A model generated the notes under the pieces. That model had not been told where the DNA came from. It was given only the letters and a program-made list of their open reading frames with translations, and made no database searches. A DNA stretch of 64,000 bases, taken from Thalassia testudinum (Eukaryota; Streptophyta; Magnoliopsida; Alismatales; Hydrocharitaceae). The stretch lies in NCBI GenBank assembly GCA_037157565.1, contig JAZHRO010000056.1, positions 29,759,501-29,823,500 of the forward strand. The letters run 5' to 3'. The position numbers and the translations under genes are program-made. This document shows, in pieces, positions 19,718 to 30,146 of the stretch. Position 1 is the stretch's first letter, and each line of letters starts with the position of its first letter.

Positions 19718-21096
19718 CCATCTCCCATGCATCACTTCATGCCTGGCTATATGGCATTAAAGACCAACAACATTTTCCTTTTACCTTTCATTTTCCTTTT
19801 CAGGTCCTGCAAAACTTTGCCTCTATCCTGACTTCCTCTCTTAGGTGATATCTTCTACTATTTTCCTTTTGCAAGGGACTTGCAAACCTTAAGCATGGGT
19901 GCGTACTTTCAATTTTGTTAAGCATTTCATTATTTTTCAGAACCTAAAAACATTAAAATATTTTGCATTCACATCATTTGCATCTGCATATGCACTCTAT
20001 TTGCATAACTTCAAAAAAAATGTTTTGAGAATTTTTAGTGAAAGAAAGGACCAATGGTTGAACTTTAATTCAAATTATGTACACCTGGGTTTTAATCATT
20101 AACAAACTAAGGATGAAGCTGCGGATTCAATTTTAGATGTTTCAGGTCTAGAAACCTAGACAATTCCATCCTAACACTTAATTATTCAAGTAACCCAACT
20201 TTGTTTAGCGACCTAGATAGTACCTGACTTAGCTCTCAATTCAAAAATTTGCTTTTCTTTTGAAAACCTAGTGTCAAACATTTCACACACAAAGCCAATA
20301 CTACCCAAGCCCAAAAACATGTAAATAATTTAAAACTCCTGCAAAATCTTAGTAAAAGATCGAGACAGATGATTGGTTTGAGTTCCCACCACCGAGAAGG
20401 AAAAATACATCCTTTGAGGATGCGATGTCAACATGTTACCACCTTGGCACTACTCTATATCTATATTTCATATCTTTAGACAGAGCATTAAGGCACATTT
20501 TGTAGCTCAGGTGTCTTAGACGGTGCTCTACCCATAGAGTCGGAGCAAGAGCCTAAATTTGCTTGGAGTGCCCCTTTACACTACACTGTGTTTTGGGGTT
20601 GTGAGATCTTGGGGTGTGTCTTGGATGATACTATCTCGAAGTGCCGGTGCCAGAGTGCCCTCAAGGGTTGGTAACAGGAATGATGATCACGACACATTTG
20701 TAGTAGGACTAAGCTAAGGCTAAGCATAGGGGAAATAAATGAAAAAAAAAGTTTCAATAACCCAACTTTATCCCAGTATTGTTGGCATAGCACAAGGCAT
20801 TGACACTTGAATTTTGATCAACCTGCAAGTTGCAGATAGAGTTCATGAGTCAGGGAAATCCTAACAGTAAAAATGGTTTCAGTATATTTTAATTTAAAAG
20901 GAGTTAAGTAGTGAATTCTCAAAGGATACAATTGTCCTGAGTTGCCTAATCCTTGAATCCAAATTTGAGCCTTGATGTTTTATCTTTAATAAACCCTGTA
21001 CCCACTTTAACCAAAATCAACCACGGTCCTATCTTGAGCTTATTCCTCAAAACACAAAAAGATGTTTTCTTATGAAATATTGTGGTGTAATCACAA
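19718..21096 (+). other. R4 3' UTR
   Basis: No coding sequence seen. It holds a weak internal polypurine-like tract (CCTTAAGCATGGGTGCGTA, 19887-19905), a diverged copy of the conserved block (GAGTTCCCACCACCGAGAAGG, 20378-20398) and one degenerate copy of the TATCTCGAA...GCCAGAG module (about 20630-20655). Confidence 0.55.
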
Positions 21097-21134
21097 TTTT
21101 TGCTAAGGGACTAGCAAAAAGATAAGCATGGGGG
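21097..21134 (+). promoter_or_regulatory. R4 hairpin plus polypurine tract
   Basis: The inverted repeat TTTTTGCTA-AGGGAC-TAGCAAAAA (21097-21120, 9-bp stem) is followed by ATAAGCATGGGGG ending at the LTR start. Confidence 0.75.
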
Positions 21135-21533
21135 TGTTCTAAACGCCAGTTTATCATCATCCTTAATATCCATTCACATCTACTTCCTAAGGTTTTGTCA
21201 ATTGAATTGCATTATCTCACTTTATTTAGCATACATTTACATTTAGGGCTTAGAGCATGCATTAGCATTTATTTTACATTATCCTATGTAGTTACCATTT
21301 GATTGCCAGGGGTGAATGCTTTGGAAATCATAAAAGCCCTAATAGTATGGAAGGCACAAGGAACACGTGTGAAGATAGCTTGGGAAAGCTCCTTCTAGCT
21401 CATCCTCTACTTAGCTAAGCTACTAGCTAGCTTAGCTAGCTCCTCCACTACTCCAACTCCTACCCTACTCCCTCTCCACCCTAATGGCCATCCACCTACA
21501 TTAAAACCATTAACCATTGGCAGCTAAAATGCA

Positions 21534-21689
21534 CTCCTTGGCACCCTTTCACATGGCACCAAGGAAGCTTCCTAACCACCCTCCTTAGCACCCTTTCACA
21601 TGGCTCCAAGGAAGCTTCCTAACCACCATCCAAGACACCCTCCTTGGCATCCTTTCACATGATGCCAAGGAAGCTTCCTAACCTCCATC
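21534..21689 (+). repeat. Three tandem ~50-bp repeats upstream of R4 TATA box
   Basis: Copies start at 21534, 21581 and 21640. Each has CTCCTTGGCACCCTTTCACA, then GG(C/A)(A/T)CCAAGGAAGCTTCC. Within each copy CCTTGG pairs with CCAAGG, and GGAAGCTTCC is itself a palindrome. The array ends 11 nt before the TATA box. Confidence 0.85.
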
Positions 21690-21699
21690 CATACTAGCA

Positions 21700-21708
21700 T
21701 ATAAAAAG
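21700..21708 (+). promoter_or_regulatory. R4 LTR TATA box
   Basis: TATAAAAAG in AT/C-rich context, 11 nt after the tandem repeats. Confidence 0.6.
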
Positions 21709-22548
21709 AACCCCCATCCTACCATTCAAACCATCGTTGGCAAGCAACAATTCTTCTTATCAGACACCCATAGCCGCCATACATCCCACACCCATGAAAG
21801 GAGAAGGAGAGAAGAAGATTAAGGGAGTAACCTACCTGCTCCCTTGGTACCTTCTTCATCTTCTCTCTCCTTCCTTGTACCATGTCAAGCAACAAGCTTC
21901 CATCTTGGGACAATAGCCAGCCAAGAGGAATGAAGGGTGGAGGACGTCCACCTTTAGGAGAAGCAACTCAAGGAGCTAGAAGGAAGTCTTCTTCAAGTTT
22001 GGGAGCCACCATTCTCGGAGTGAAGGCTGCCTCAGCTGCTCGGGAGAATTTTCTGTCTTTCATTTTGTTGCATTTTAATTCCTATTAAGCATTCATCTAC
22101 CTAGGGATTAACTAAGTGAAACCTCTACTTAGTTTAGCTCCCTAGGTACTTTGCAAATAATTATTCTTAATATCAAAGTGCCTTTCTTCATTCTTGAATT
22201 TTGAATTTCAAGTAGCAACTTTAATTATTTTAGTGCATCACATCTCTCTTCTAATTTCCCTAGGCGCACTTGCTTAGGGTAATCTTAGAAGAGAAGACAT
22301 CTCTTGTCACTTAGGTTCTAGTTGTTAGGTGTAGTTTCTTTAGTGTAGTTCTATATATCTTCACATTCGTATCCCACTTATTTCGAAACATAAAGATTTA
22401 CAAAAATCAAAATACAGAAAGAGAAGTGCTGATTTGAGAGATGAGAGAGAGAATCACTTATTTGACTAAGAAATTGGCCTCCTTGGATGACCCTAGATAC
22501 CACCACTATCTAGGAATATAAATTTAAAAGCTGATCGATTTTGCACGT

Positions 22549-23531
22549 TCCAATGACATTAAAACCCCCATTTATTCAATCATGCAAATCTTGTATCATG
22601 TTCCAATTGGGAAGTATCCATGAAAGAATGAGGCGATGTTGTAGCTAGATTGCTTTGGGAGATGGCGGTTATATCGGTTAACAAAAATGTCTTCTACTAC
22701 TAGAATTACAACATTTTCCATGAGCTAAAACCAATTAAGATCGCCACACAATCAAATGCTAGAATGGGATCGCACTTTGACAATCCAACTGGAATCGAAT
22801 TGGACCAAAATTACAGCAATCAAAATAAGAAGAGAGAGTCGAGGGATGAAATGTAAAAATTCCCCATACCGAACTACTTCCCAAAGTTGATGGAAATCTC
22901 AGTGCAGATGGATTGGTTGCCCTCGGTGATGCTAATGGCCTCGACGAAGTGGGGGAGCAGGAAGGAAGAAGGGGTGCCCCTCACCACTAGCTACTGTCCA
23001 TCGTGGACTGCCCTACGATGGCCGCACTGTCAACCCTAGTGACCTGGACCACCACCACACCCTCCGCTCCACGTAGATCTAGAGCAACTCCCTGTTCACA
23101 AACACCACAAGACTTGACATGTCCATTTCGCCAGTAGAGAGAGCTACGTGGGGTGGGGGTGGATTGGTTCTGAAACCATAGAGCGAGGTCGATGATCTAG
23201 AAAGGAGGAGTGAATCAAAGTTTAGTTGCTATCAGATTGCTTTGGGAATGAGGCAATGTTGTTGCGGTGGTCGCGAGAGGGTAGGGACTCTCCAAAGAAA
23301 AGAGGAGGATGGGAGGGAGGCAGCGAAGTTGAGAAGGGAGGGGAGGTGACACTGTTGCCACCTCCGTCGTCGAGGAATACTATGGCCACCTACGTTGGCA
23401 AAGGGAATGGGGAGGTGATGCCATCAGGGATTGGGAGAGTCAGGAGAGGGAAGGGGAAGGTGATGTTTTCAAGGATTGGGGTAGTCGGGAGAGAGCAAAG
23501 TTGATGTCGGTGGGAGGGGGAAGTGTTTTAG
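22549..23531. other. Unclassified segment between R4 and R5
   Basis: I cannot assign this to any element or gene. On the minus strand a short frame reads EAISITEGNQSICTEISINFGK (about 22950-22880), which could be an exon remnant or chance. The right part (23280-23525) is G-rich on the plus strand and contains two imperfect copies of a unit of about 50 nt (GGGATTGGGAGAGTCAGGAG and GGATTGGGGTAGTCGGGAG). It may be the target DNA of R5, or the end of an unrecognised repeat. Confidence 0.35.
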
Positions 23532-24982
23532 TGTGAAATCGTCGATGTTTAAGATATATGTTGTAATATAGTTGATAAAATCGCGCGAAACACTTAAATT
23601 TATAAAACTCAGAATCAGAAGTGAGTCTGAGGTCGTTTACAGGGAGCAATTGTGCAATTTAATTCACCAATCACAATTTATCAAGAGAACGTGCAATTGA
23701 AATCAATAAGATGCTCAAAATGATATTTCAATAAAAACTAGGAGAACAATGCAAAAAGATCAGGTTAAAATGGTAATTTGAATCACCAATTTAACCCTTA
23801 ATGTTATGCTCACAATCTACTTAAATATTTCAACAATAATTTTTGACTAATAATCTATGTCAGCTCAAGTAAATGTTTCAACTGCAACCAGTAGAATGCC
23901 TCAGATGATAGGACAAGGCTTTCATATTCCTTATCAGAAGAGACTCAGTACCATAGAAGAAGCACAAGGGCTTCTCTTCTTCAAGCCTCAGAAGAGGCAT
24001 AGCAGCAACACTAATAGAGGCTTAAGGGCCTCACATGAAGCCCCCAGAAGCTAAGTGTTGATAGAGGGAGAGGGCACAAATCCCAAAGCAGAGTAAAGCC
24101 CCCTCCTCCCTCTCAGATTCTCTCTCCACTCTTCCTAACTCAGAACGAACCAAACCTGGGTAACCGGGTAAACAGATCAGGAACAGTACCGGGTCTAGGC
24201 TGACCAAGTGTGTGGCTGAGCGAGGGTATGCGGGTGTGTGAGGTGAGGGACCCAACCCCTTGTGATCATGAGTGAATTGCAAAGAGCGCTTTTTCCTTAT
24301 ACGCGCAGCTAAAGGCTTCTCAGTCCACGATGTGGGACTAATATCTCACGTCTTCTATGCGTGGCAGCTACACGTGGTGTTGCCTCTGATTGGGGATGAA
24401 GGAAGTCCTAGCAATAGCAATTGACGACTTGGGAGGGAACTTGGAGGTGTTCCGTAGTGGATAGGAGTAGTAGTGCTAAAGAACACGGTTGGATAGCTGT
24501 AAACGGAGCCGGAGAAGGAGGTGGCGGCGATGGAGCTCCGGTGGATACCTAAAACACCAAGTACGACCACTCGACCTTGTCAAATACATTCATAAGGGTT
24601 GTCCTACGAAGGTGAGTGCGTTGGTGGTGGTTACCTGCGGTGAGGAGGCATGTGGAGGGCTAATGGAGTCGGGGATGATGTGCGAAGGAGGTCGAGTTCG
24701 GTGGAGGTGTCGAGGGTGCGAATCCCTCAATTTCTTGAGGGGTTTTGGTGATCATGGGATGGTGGAGGTTTTGGGAGTGTTGGTGGAGTGGTTGGTGATC
24801 TATGGAGGACGTGCATGCTCATCAGAGTGCGGCTGGAGTTGGGGAAGGCGACGGTGGGGCAGTCGTATGTGCGTGAGAACCTAGAGTCCAAGGGTGTGAG
24901 TAGAGTCAAGGGAAGGAGAGGAGTCGAATGGGGGTAGTTGTGGATGTCGAGAGGGCAGAGGTGACGCCGGCTATGATTGGCC
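23532..24982 (-). repeat. R5 3' LTR, part 1 (split by R6)
   Basis: This is the inner-to-middle part of an LTR of the same family as R3. It aligns with R3 from its TGTTGAAG edge to the segment GATTGGC, then stops where the R6 LTR begins. The alignment resumes at 55038. The joined LTR would be about 2.65 kb, matching R3 (2,566 bp). The left edge (TGTGAAATCG) is the end of R5. Confidence 0.75.
24295..24339 (-). promoter_or_regulatory. Perfect USE plus TATA box in R5 LTR
   Basis: On the minus strand AGTCCCACATCG (24339-24328) matches the plant snRNA element exactly. It is followed after 26 nt by TATAAGG (24301-24295). This is the best-preserved module in the window. At the position where the others have TTTT, this copy has only TTT (24094-24092). 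Confidence 0.5.
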
Positions 24983-25602
24983 GAGCGATAAGTCGGTGTT
25001 TCAAAATAGCTTTGTTGTTATATAGCCAAAATAACGCTCAAACAAATAAATTTATTACTCAAATATCAGAAATGAAAGTCCGAGGTCGAACATAGGGAGC
25101 AAACATGAATTAACACACTAATCTCAAATAATGCAAATAAGCACAAGAATTTAAACCAAATAAACTACTAAAAAATGATAATCAATGTAGAACATGAGTA
25201 TAACAAAAATTCAACATGATAAAAAGAGATCTATTACAAAATAATGGTGATTTAGATCACCAATTATTTAGTATAGTCACATGTATACTAAGGTAATCAA
25301 TAAGGTCACAGTAATCAGGACCAAATTAATCAAATATTGGCATAGTAGCTTGAATGCTATAGTAATCAGATGTCTCCTTTGGAGATCAGACGCCTTAAAT
25401 GTTCAACTGCTACAGTGCCTTCTTCTTTGTTTCTACTTCTTTCTCTTCTCTTCTTCTTTTCTTTCTCAAGCCCTCTTCTTTTCTCTTCTGCGGCTGTGCC
25501 TTTTCTTCTTCTCTTCTCTTCTTTCCTTCTCTGTTTTCTCTTCTTTTCTTTCTCAACCACAGGGGGGATTTTGGCTAAGTGTTAGCTAATGCACAGAAGA
25601 AC

Positions 25603-25843
25603 AAAACCCTCCCCTATCCCGCATACTCTCTTCCTTTCTCTCTCTTAAGTTCTGCTCTCCTAGAGCCATGCACATCTGGTTATCGGCTAATCGAAGGATC
25701 TGTGTAGCTGGGTCTAGGGTCACTGACTTGGGTGGTGACCGAGAAGTGAAGGCCTAGGAGGGTCGGGTGTACCAGGTCAACAGAGAAGATGTCGCGAACG
25801 AAGCATGTGAGGGCGTAGGGGACCTCACCCCCTATGACTTGAG
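25603..25843 (-). ncRNA. Putative Pol III-type transcript in R6 3' LTR (predicted)
   Basis: Inference: from about 25 nt after the TATA-like box to TTTT at 25606-25603 (minus strand), with no TTTT between. It includes GGGGGTGAGGTCCCC. The pairing TTGGGGC-TTGTT-GCCTCAA (25857-25839) straddles the assumed start. Confidence 0.2.
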
Positions 25844-25868
25844 GCAACAAGCCCCAACCACTTTTGCA

Positions 25869-25910
25869 TCTTATTCTGCTGCAACTGCTCGTCAGTCCAC
25901 GAGGTGGGAC
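25869..25910 (-). promoter_or_regulatory. USE-like box plus TATA-like box in R6 3' LTR
   Basis: On the minus strand GTCCCACCTCG (25910-25900) has one mismatch to the plant USE, then after 24 nt AATAAGA (25875-25869). It sits in the inverted repeat GGTGGGA-CTAAA-TCCCACC (plus strand). Confidence 0.45.
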
Positions 25911-26807
25911 TAAATCCCACCACCTTTCTCTGTGTGGAGCTGCAGCTGCTTCTTTAGGTGATTGTAGTCAGAGGCTTAGTCAAAGAGCTAAATTGGATCC
26001 TTAGTTGCACTCCTGGAAGGATTCCGCTGAGCCTAGAGCAAACACCTGGGCAGATCCTTGCACAAACAAGGACTGAAGCTCGTGGAGAAGCTCAGTAATG
26101 GCGGTGAAGGGACCTATTACCTGAAACATGAAATAAGGCCTCGTGGCAGCATTAGAATAGTTTAGGAGCTTCGCTGAACCACGACGAGTGTTGCAGAGGT
26201 GGTCTAATGGAAGATAGTGGTTTGTGGTGGCCGGTTGATGACGGGGAAGATGACGGAAAGGTGGATTATTCGATGGCAGGTTTGAGTGGATGATAAAGTG
26301 AATAGAGAGAGGGGTTTTGAAGAGGGTGGAGAGGTGAAGATTGTGGGCTTGTCGGCGAGGTCGATGGAGGTGCATAGTGGTGGAAACACCTCGCTAGAGG
26401 AGTGGTCGGAGCGGAGGGCGAAGAAGGTGACCGGTGGTATTGAGGGGTTTATTTTTGGTTTTTGGTAGATGAAACTAATCTAGGGGTCTTAAGGGAACTT
26501 AATTACCTATGCTAAGTGGACGAAAGGGGGAGGATAACACTGATGTTGATAGGTCAGTTCTGGGGAAGAAGGTGCTCCGATGATCGGAACGAACGCGACG
26601 AGGGAGGTAGAAGGGCTCCTGCTGGTACGGCCAAGAGCGGACGAGGGAGAGGAAGGCAAATTTGCCACTGGTTTTGTGGTCAGACAATAAGAGGAGTCGG
26701 AGGAAGTAGCAAGAGCTTTAAGCGCTTTCCGATCGGACAAGGAGGGAGGAATTTAGGGTTTCACAGTCGGAATTCAAGCTTGGGAAGTTCGACCTGATCT
26801 GGGCTTA

Positions 26808-26815
26808 CTTTTATA
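26808..26815 (-). promoter_or_regulatory. R6 3' LTR TATA box
   Basis: TATAAAAG on the minus strand; the same box is in the 5' LTR at 54093-54086. Confidence 0.55.
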
Positions 26816-27762
26816 AGGCTTAGGAGGAGATTTTAAGCTTGGAAGCCAAGCTTCCAAGTTAAGAATTGTTGCCAGAGTAGGAAACCCAAATCTCTCATGC
26901 GTTTTCATGAGAGATTGGGAAGGTTATGGATCTTATGGATGGATTCAGAAGGAAGAGGACTCCTCAAAGAATCTCCCTTCCAATTTTGGAAGGGATTGAT
27001 TGAACAGAGAAGGTGTTCTCTTCAATCAAAGGTTGCCATAGAAGGATTCCTTCGTGATAATGGTGGAGGGACCTATTTGCAAAGAGTGACGACAAAGATA
27101 GGTGCCTTTTTGTAAAGATTTCAAAAGTTAGGGGCATGTGTGTGAGAGAAAAGACTCAAACTAGACCAAATTGCAAACTAGGTCAAGATAATCTCAGATT
27201 GGGCCCAAATTTTGGTAGAAACCTAATTTGGACCCTAGGAATCCAATGGTGAAGTTAGATTTAGGTTTTGACCAAGTAGATTTGGGTAATTTATGCAAAA
27301 ACCTAAATTAGGGTAAATGTCTGTCTAAGACTCTATTTTGGGTCAAGACGGGTTCTGATGGTCAAATTGAAGGCTCCAAATCCTAGAGAATATTTTTCTA
27401 CGAATTTTAGAGGGTTTAGGTGAATTTTATCCTGATCAAAACCACAGTTAATTAAGCGGGTCTATTTTTAGGGTTTCAAAAGTCATTTAATTCTCAAAAC
27501 ACGTGCAAACCCTTTTCTGTTTGTTCTAACCCACTTTTTAGTCTTTTAGGACCATTTAACCTTTGATTACCTCCTGGGAAAACCCATGGTTGTACTGCAT
27601 TCATGATGTGATGGTAAAATTAGAGTTTTAACCTTATTTTCTTGTCTTTCTCTCAGAATGAATTTGCAGTAAATTATGGCTCTCTAGTAGTTATGCAAGA
27701 GCATTTACTAACTTAATTGGATTAAAATGAGCTAGTTATCGCTCATGATGGTGTTCCCATCA

Positions 27763-27798
27763 TACCCCCATGCCTTGTTTTTGCTAGTCCCTTAGCAT
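27763..27798 (-). promoter_or_regulatory. R6 polypurine tract and adjacent hairpin
   Basis: The plus strand reads TACCCCCATGCC, the complement of GGCATGGGGGTA, directly against the LTR. The neighbouring TGCTA-GTCCCT-TAGCA is the partly decayed hairpin seen in R2, R4, R5, R7 and R9. Confidence 0.75.
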
Positions 27799-29356
27799 GA
27801 AATTATCTTTAATTCTAGACCATATGCCTTTTTATGCTCAAACTCTGATGTGTGCTTTCTTTTGTAGATTAGGTCAGAATGCTAATAGTAGGCTTAGAGG
27901 TACTCAAGTACCAACCAAGATCTAGACTTGACCAGCTCTAGCCTCAATCCACCGCGAAGGTTTCTAAGGCCAACAGGAACTAACCTAAGGTTCGTTGAAC
28001 TCCGTAGTTCAAGCACCCGTGCTTGTAACAAGTTTTAGCCTAGGTTCAGTTTGCAGTGCATTTTTTGTAAGAGAGAGATAGAAGAATTTTTCTTTATTTT
28101 TGGAGAGTTTTCTCCCTCTTTTCTTTTTATTTCTAGCCTTAAATTAGCTTTACAACACGGTTTGTATTGGATTCCTAGTTCCCACCATCAATCCTCGCAG
28201 GGTCCTAGGCAATTGATGCTTCGAGATAGCACTACCCATGGCAACCCTCAGAACCCTGACTTTCAAGATTTTGAGATAATCCTGCCCATGGCATTCTATA
28301 GCTAAATCCAGACCCTGGCAATTGATATTTCGTGATAATGCTGCCCATGGCATCTGAACTAGCACAAGGTGCTTACATGACCCCAGTAGGATATATAAAT
28401 ATCCTAGGAGACAGGCACCGAGGAGACAATATGTTATTACGCATCTTTGAGGGGAATTTCTCACCTCTCCACATCGGGAACTCATCCAAATAAACTTGTG
28501 TTGAGCAGCCGCTCCTAATCCAGGTAACTTTTTTAGAACAGATTTAACTCATTTGCATGACTTTGATACTTAAGTGCACTGAACTAGACTGTGTTGATTG
28601 GGGTGCTTAGGTTACCGAGTCTCACAAACCAGACAATAGTTAATAAAGCCGAATAATCCGTAAGCCCTAGACCTAATACTTAAGCTTCGCATTTTCCCCA
28701 ACCTCTTGAGGATTATCTAGATCTTACTGGATACTTGAATTTTTAAGCCTAGGATTACAGCCCAAGAGGCCTAAGATCAGCGTTCATACTAATCTCTTTT
28801 CTCTCTTAGCACTTTTTGTCTTTCATCTTCTTTCTTTTTGATTTGGTCTAGAACTAAGTCAATTCCTTAATCTTTTACTAATGATTATCTCTTTTTCTTT
28901 TCTTTTTAAATTGTGTTCCTTTTTGACATTTTTATCTCCTCCCCCTTTTTCTCCTCAAAAATGATATGCATTCAATTCACTCAAAATTTCCTCGATTCTC
29001 TTATTATTATTTTTTTTTAAATTTTAATTATTTTTTTTTGCTTTTTGGAATATGTGCTTTTTTGATGAAACCCTTTCTTGTGAAGTGATTTTCACAGCGT
29101 TTTGCACTTTAATACCCCCCATGCCTACGATTTGCAATGTCCTCATTGTAAATTAGGTGGGTTTGAGTTTAGCTTAGATCATACACTAGAACAGGTTTTG
29201 GACGGGTGGGTAGGTCGGGGTGACTATTATGGACGATTTCAAGCTCGAGTACAAGTACCAAAGGTGGAGTCGGCTATTCTAATAGACAAACCCTAAAGTG
29301 CAATAGACACGAAGTACAGAAGGATAATTAGAAGGATCTCAGGTTTTTAGAATGAT
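27799..29356 (-). other. R6 3' UTR with conserved structured block
   Basis: No coding sequence. It aligns with the R2 3' UTR (10344-11610) in reverse. It has three CCATGG modules (28186-28345), the hairpin AGGATAT-ATAA-ATATCCT (28388-28405), the GAGTTCCC...GAGAGGTGAGAAATTCCCCTC block (about 28440-28482) and the internal polypurine tract TACCCCCCATGCC (29113-29125) beside CAATGTCCTCATT. Confidence 0.65.
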
Positions 29357-29377
29357 GGGTTGCCTCCTGTTGAGCAC
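29357..29377 (-). promoter_or_regulatory. R6 conserved post-ORF motif
   Basis: The minus strand reads GTGCTCAACAGGAGGCAACCC, written here as GTGCTCAACAGG then AGGCAACCC. It corresponds to the R2 motif at 10099-10145 and marks the end of the R6 coding region. Confidence 0.6.
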
Positions 29378-29400
29378 TAAATTCAATGCCTTCTACCGAG

Positions 29401-30146
29401 TGGAAAATGATATGGAGTGGTGAAATCAGATGAGTTTTGCAGAACAAGCGCCTTGATTAATAGCTTGGTTGGTCCAACCAGGTGCTTGTTCAGATCAACA
29501 GGTTGATCATGCAACCCAAACCCAATCAATCTGGCGGATTGATGTATTTGGAGTAAGAGATACGATACCCACTAGATGCTGTGGACCTCAAAAGGGTATC
29601 GAAGTGTATAGCTAGGGTTTGGTTAAGTCTAATCAGCCAGCTCAGAGTAGGGATCCTCAAATGAAAATGAATTAGTAGAGGATGTAGGAACCCTACGAAA
29701 GTGATCAGAGAACTCAATTAGAATGTGGAGGAGAATCATCTGCAACTAGCTCATTGAGAGAGACATCAGAGTAGAAATTGAGTCCGGTAGTGGGTAGGGG
29801 TTGGAAACGATTTTGGCTAGGAACCCTACGAAAGTGATCAGAGCACTCGATTAGAATGTGGAGGAGAATCATCTGCAACTAGCTCATTGAGAGAGACATC
29901 AGAGTAGAAATTGAGTCCGGTAGTGGGTAGGGGTTGGAAATGATTTTGGGAAGGTTCTGCATGTGTAGAAGAGGTGGTTTCAGAAATAATTGTGGATGAG
30001 GGCTCTTCTAGAAAGGATTCAAAGGTGGGTTCATTTAGAGAGTCCTCATAGTAGTCATCAAACTCAAAGATAAATGCCTGAAGAGTGTTTATAAGATGAA
30101 GGAAATCAGAGTCAAGAAAAGATTCGAACTTTGGGTTGTAGGTACT
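29401..30146 (-). pseudogene. R6 acidic ORF, C-terminal piece
   Basis: Continues the R6 frame cut by R7 at 30147. It reads YNPKFESFLDSDFLHL and FEFDDYYEDSLNEPTFESFL, then a 133-bp tandem duplication that breaks the frame (133 is not a multiple of 3). A hydrophobic segment follows (FVGFLHPLLIHFHLRIPTLS, about 29700-29640), then GLGCMINLLI (about 29525-29495), which resembles GLGIHGQLVLIC in R7 and GMGLHNNLVHIC in R9. Several stops are present. Function unknown; the shared C-terminus suggests a conserved domain. Confidence 0.55.
29686..29951. repeat. 133-bp tandem duplication in R6 ORF
   Basis: Two adjacent copies (29686-29818 and 29819-29951) beginning AGGAACCCTACGAAAGTGAT differ at only a few positions. 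The unit length shifts the reading frame. Confidence 0.9.

Larger units (their letters stand above)
17203..22548 (+). mobile_element. R4: gag-protease Athila relative without RT/integrase, 3' part
   Basis: Visible are the gag interior onward, protease, an acidic and Pro-rich C-terminal region, a 1.4 kb 3' UTR, a polypurine tract and a 3' LTR. From protease to the 3' UTR there is no RT, RNase H or integrase sequence, so R4 is non-autonomous. The 5' part lies beyond nested R3, outside the window. The right end is approximate because the other LTR is not visible. Confidence 0.75.
21135..22548 (+). repeat. R4 3' LTR (about 1.4 kb; right end approximate)
   Basis: It starts TGTTCTAAACGCCAGTTTA right after the polypurine tract. 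It has three tandem repeats (21534-21689) immediately upstream of TATAAAAAG (21700-21708). The end is placed at ...TTTTGCACGTTCCA by likeness to the CGTGCAACA end of R9; there is no second copy to confirm it. Confidence 0.55.
24983..27762 (-). repeat. R6 3' LTR
   Basis: Ends at 27762 with ...GGTGTTCCCATCA next to the polypurine tract (minus-strand start TGATGGGAACACCATCA). It has TATAAAAG at 26815-26808, the USE/TATA-like module at 25910-25869 and a pyrimidine-rich plus strand at 25400-25660. Its counterpart is 52250-55037. Confidence 0.85.
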
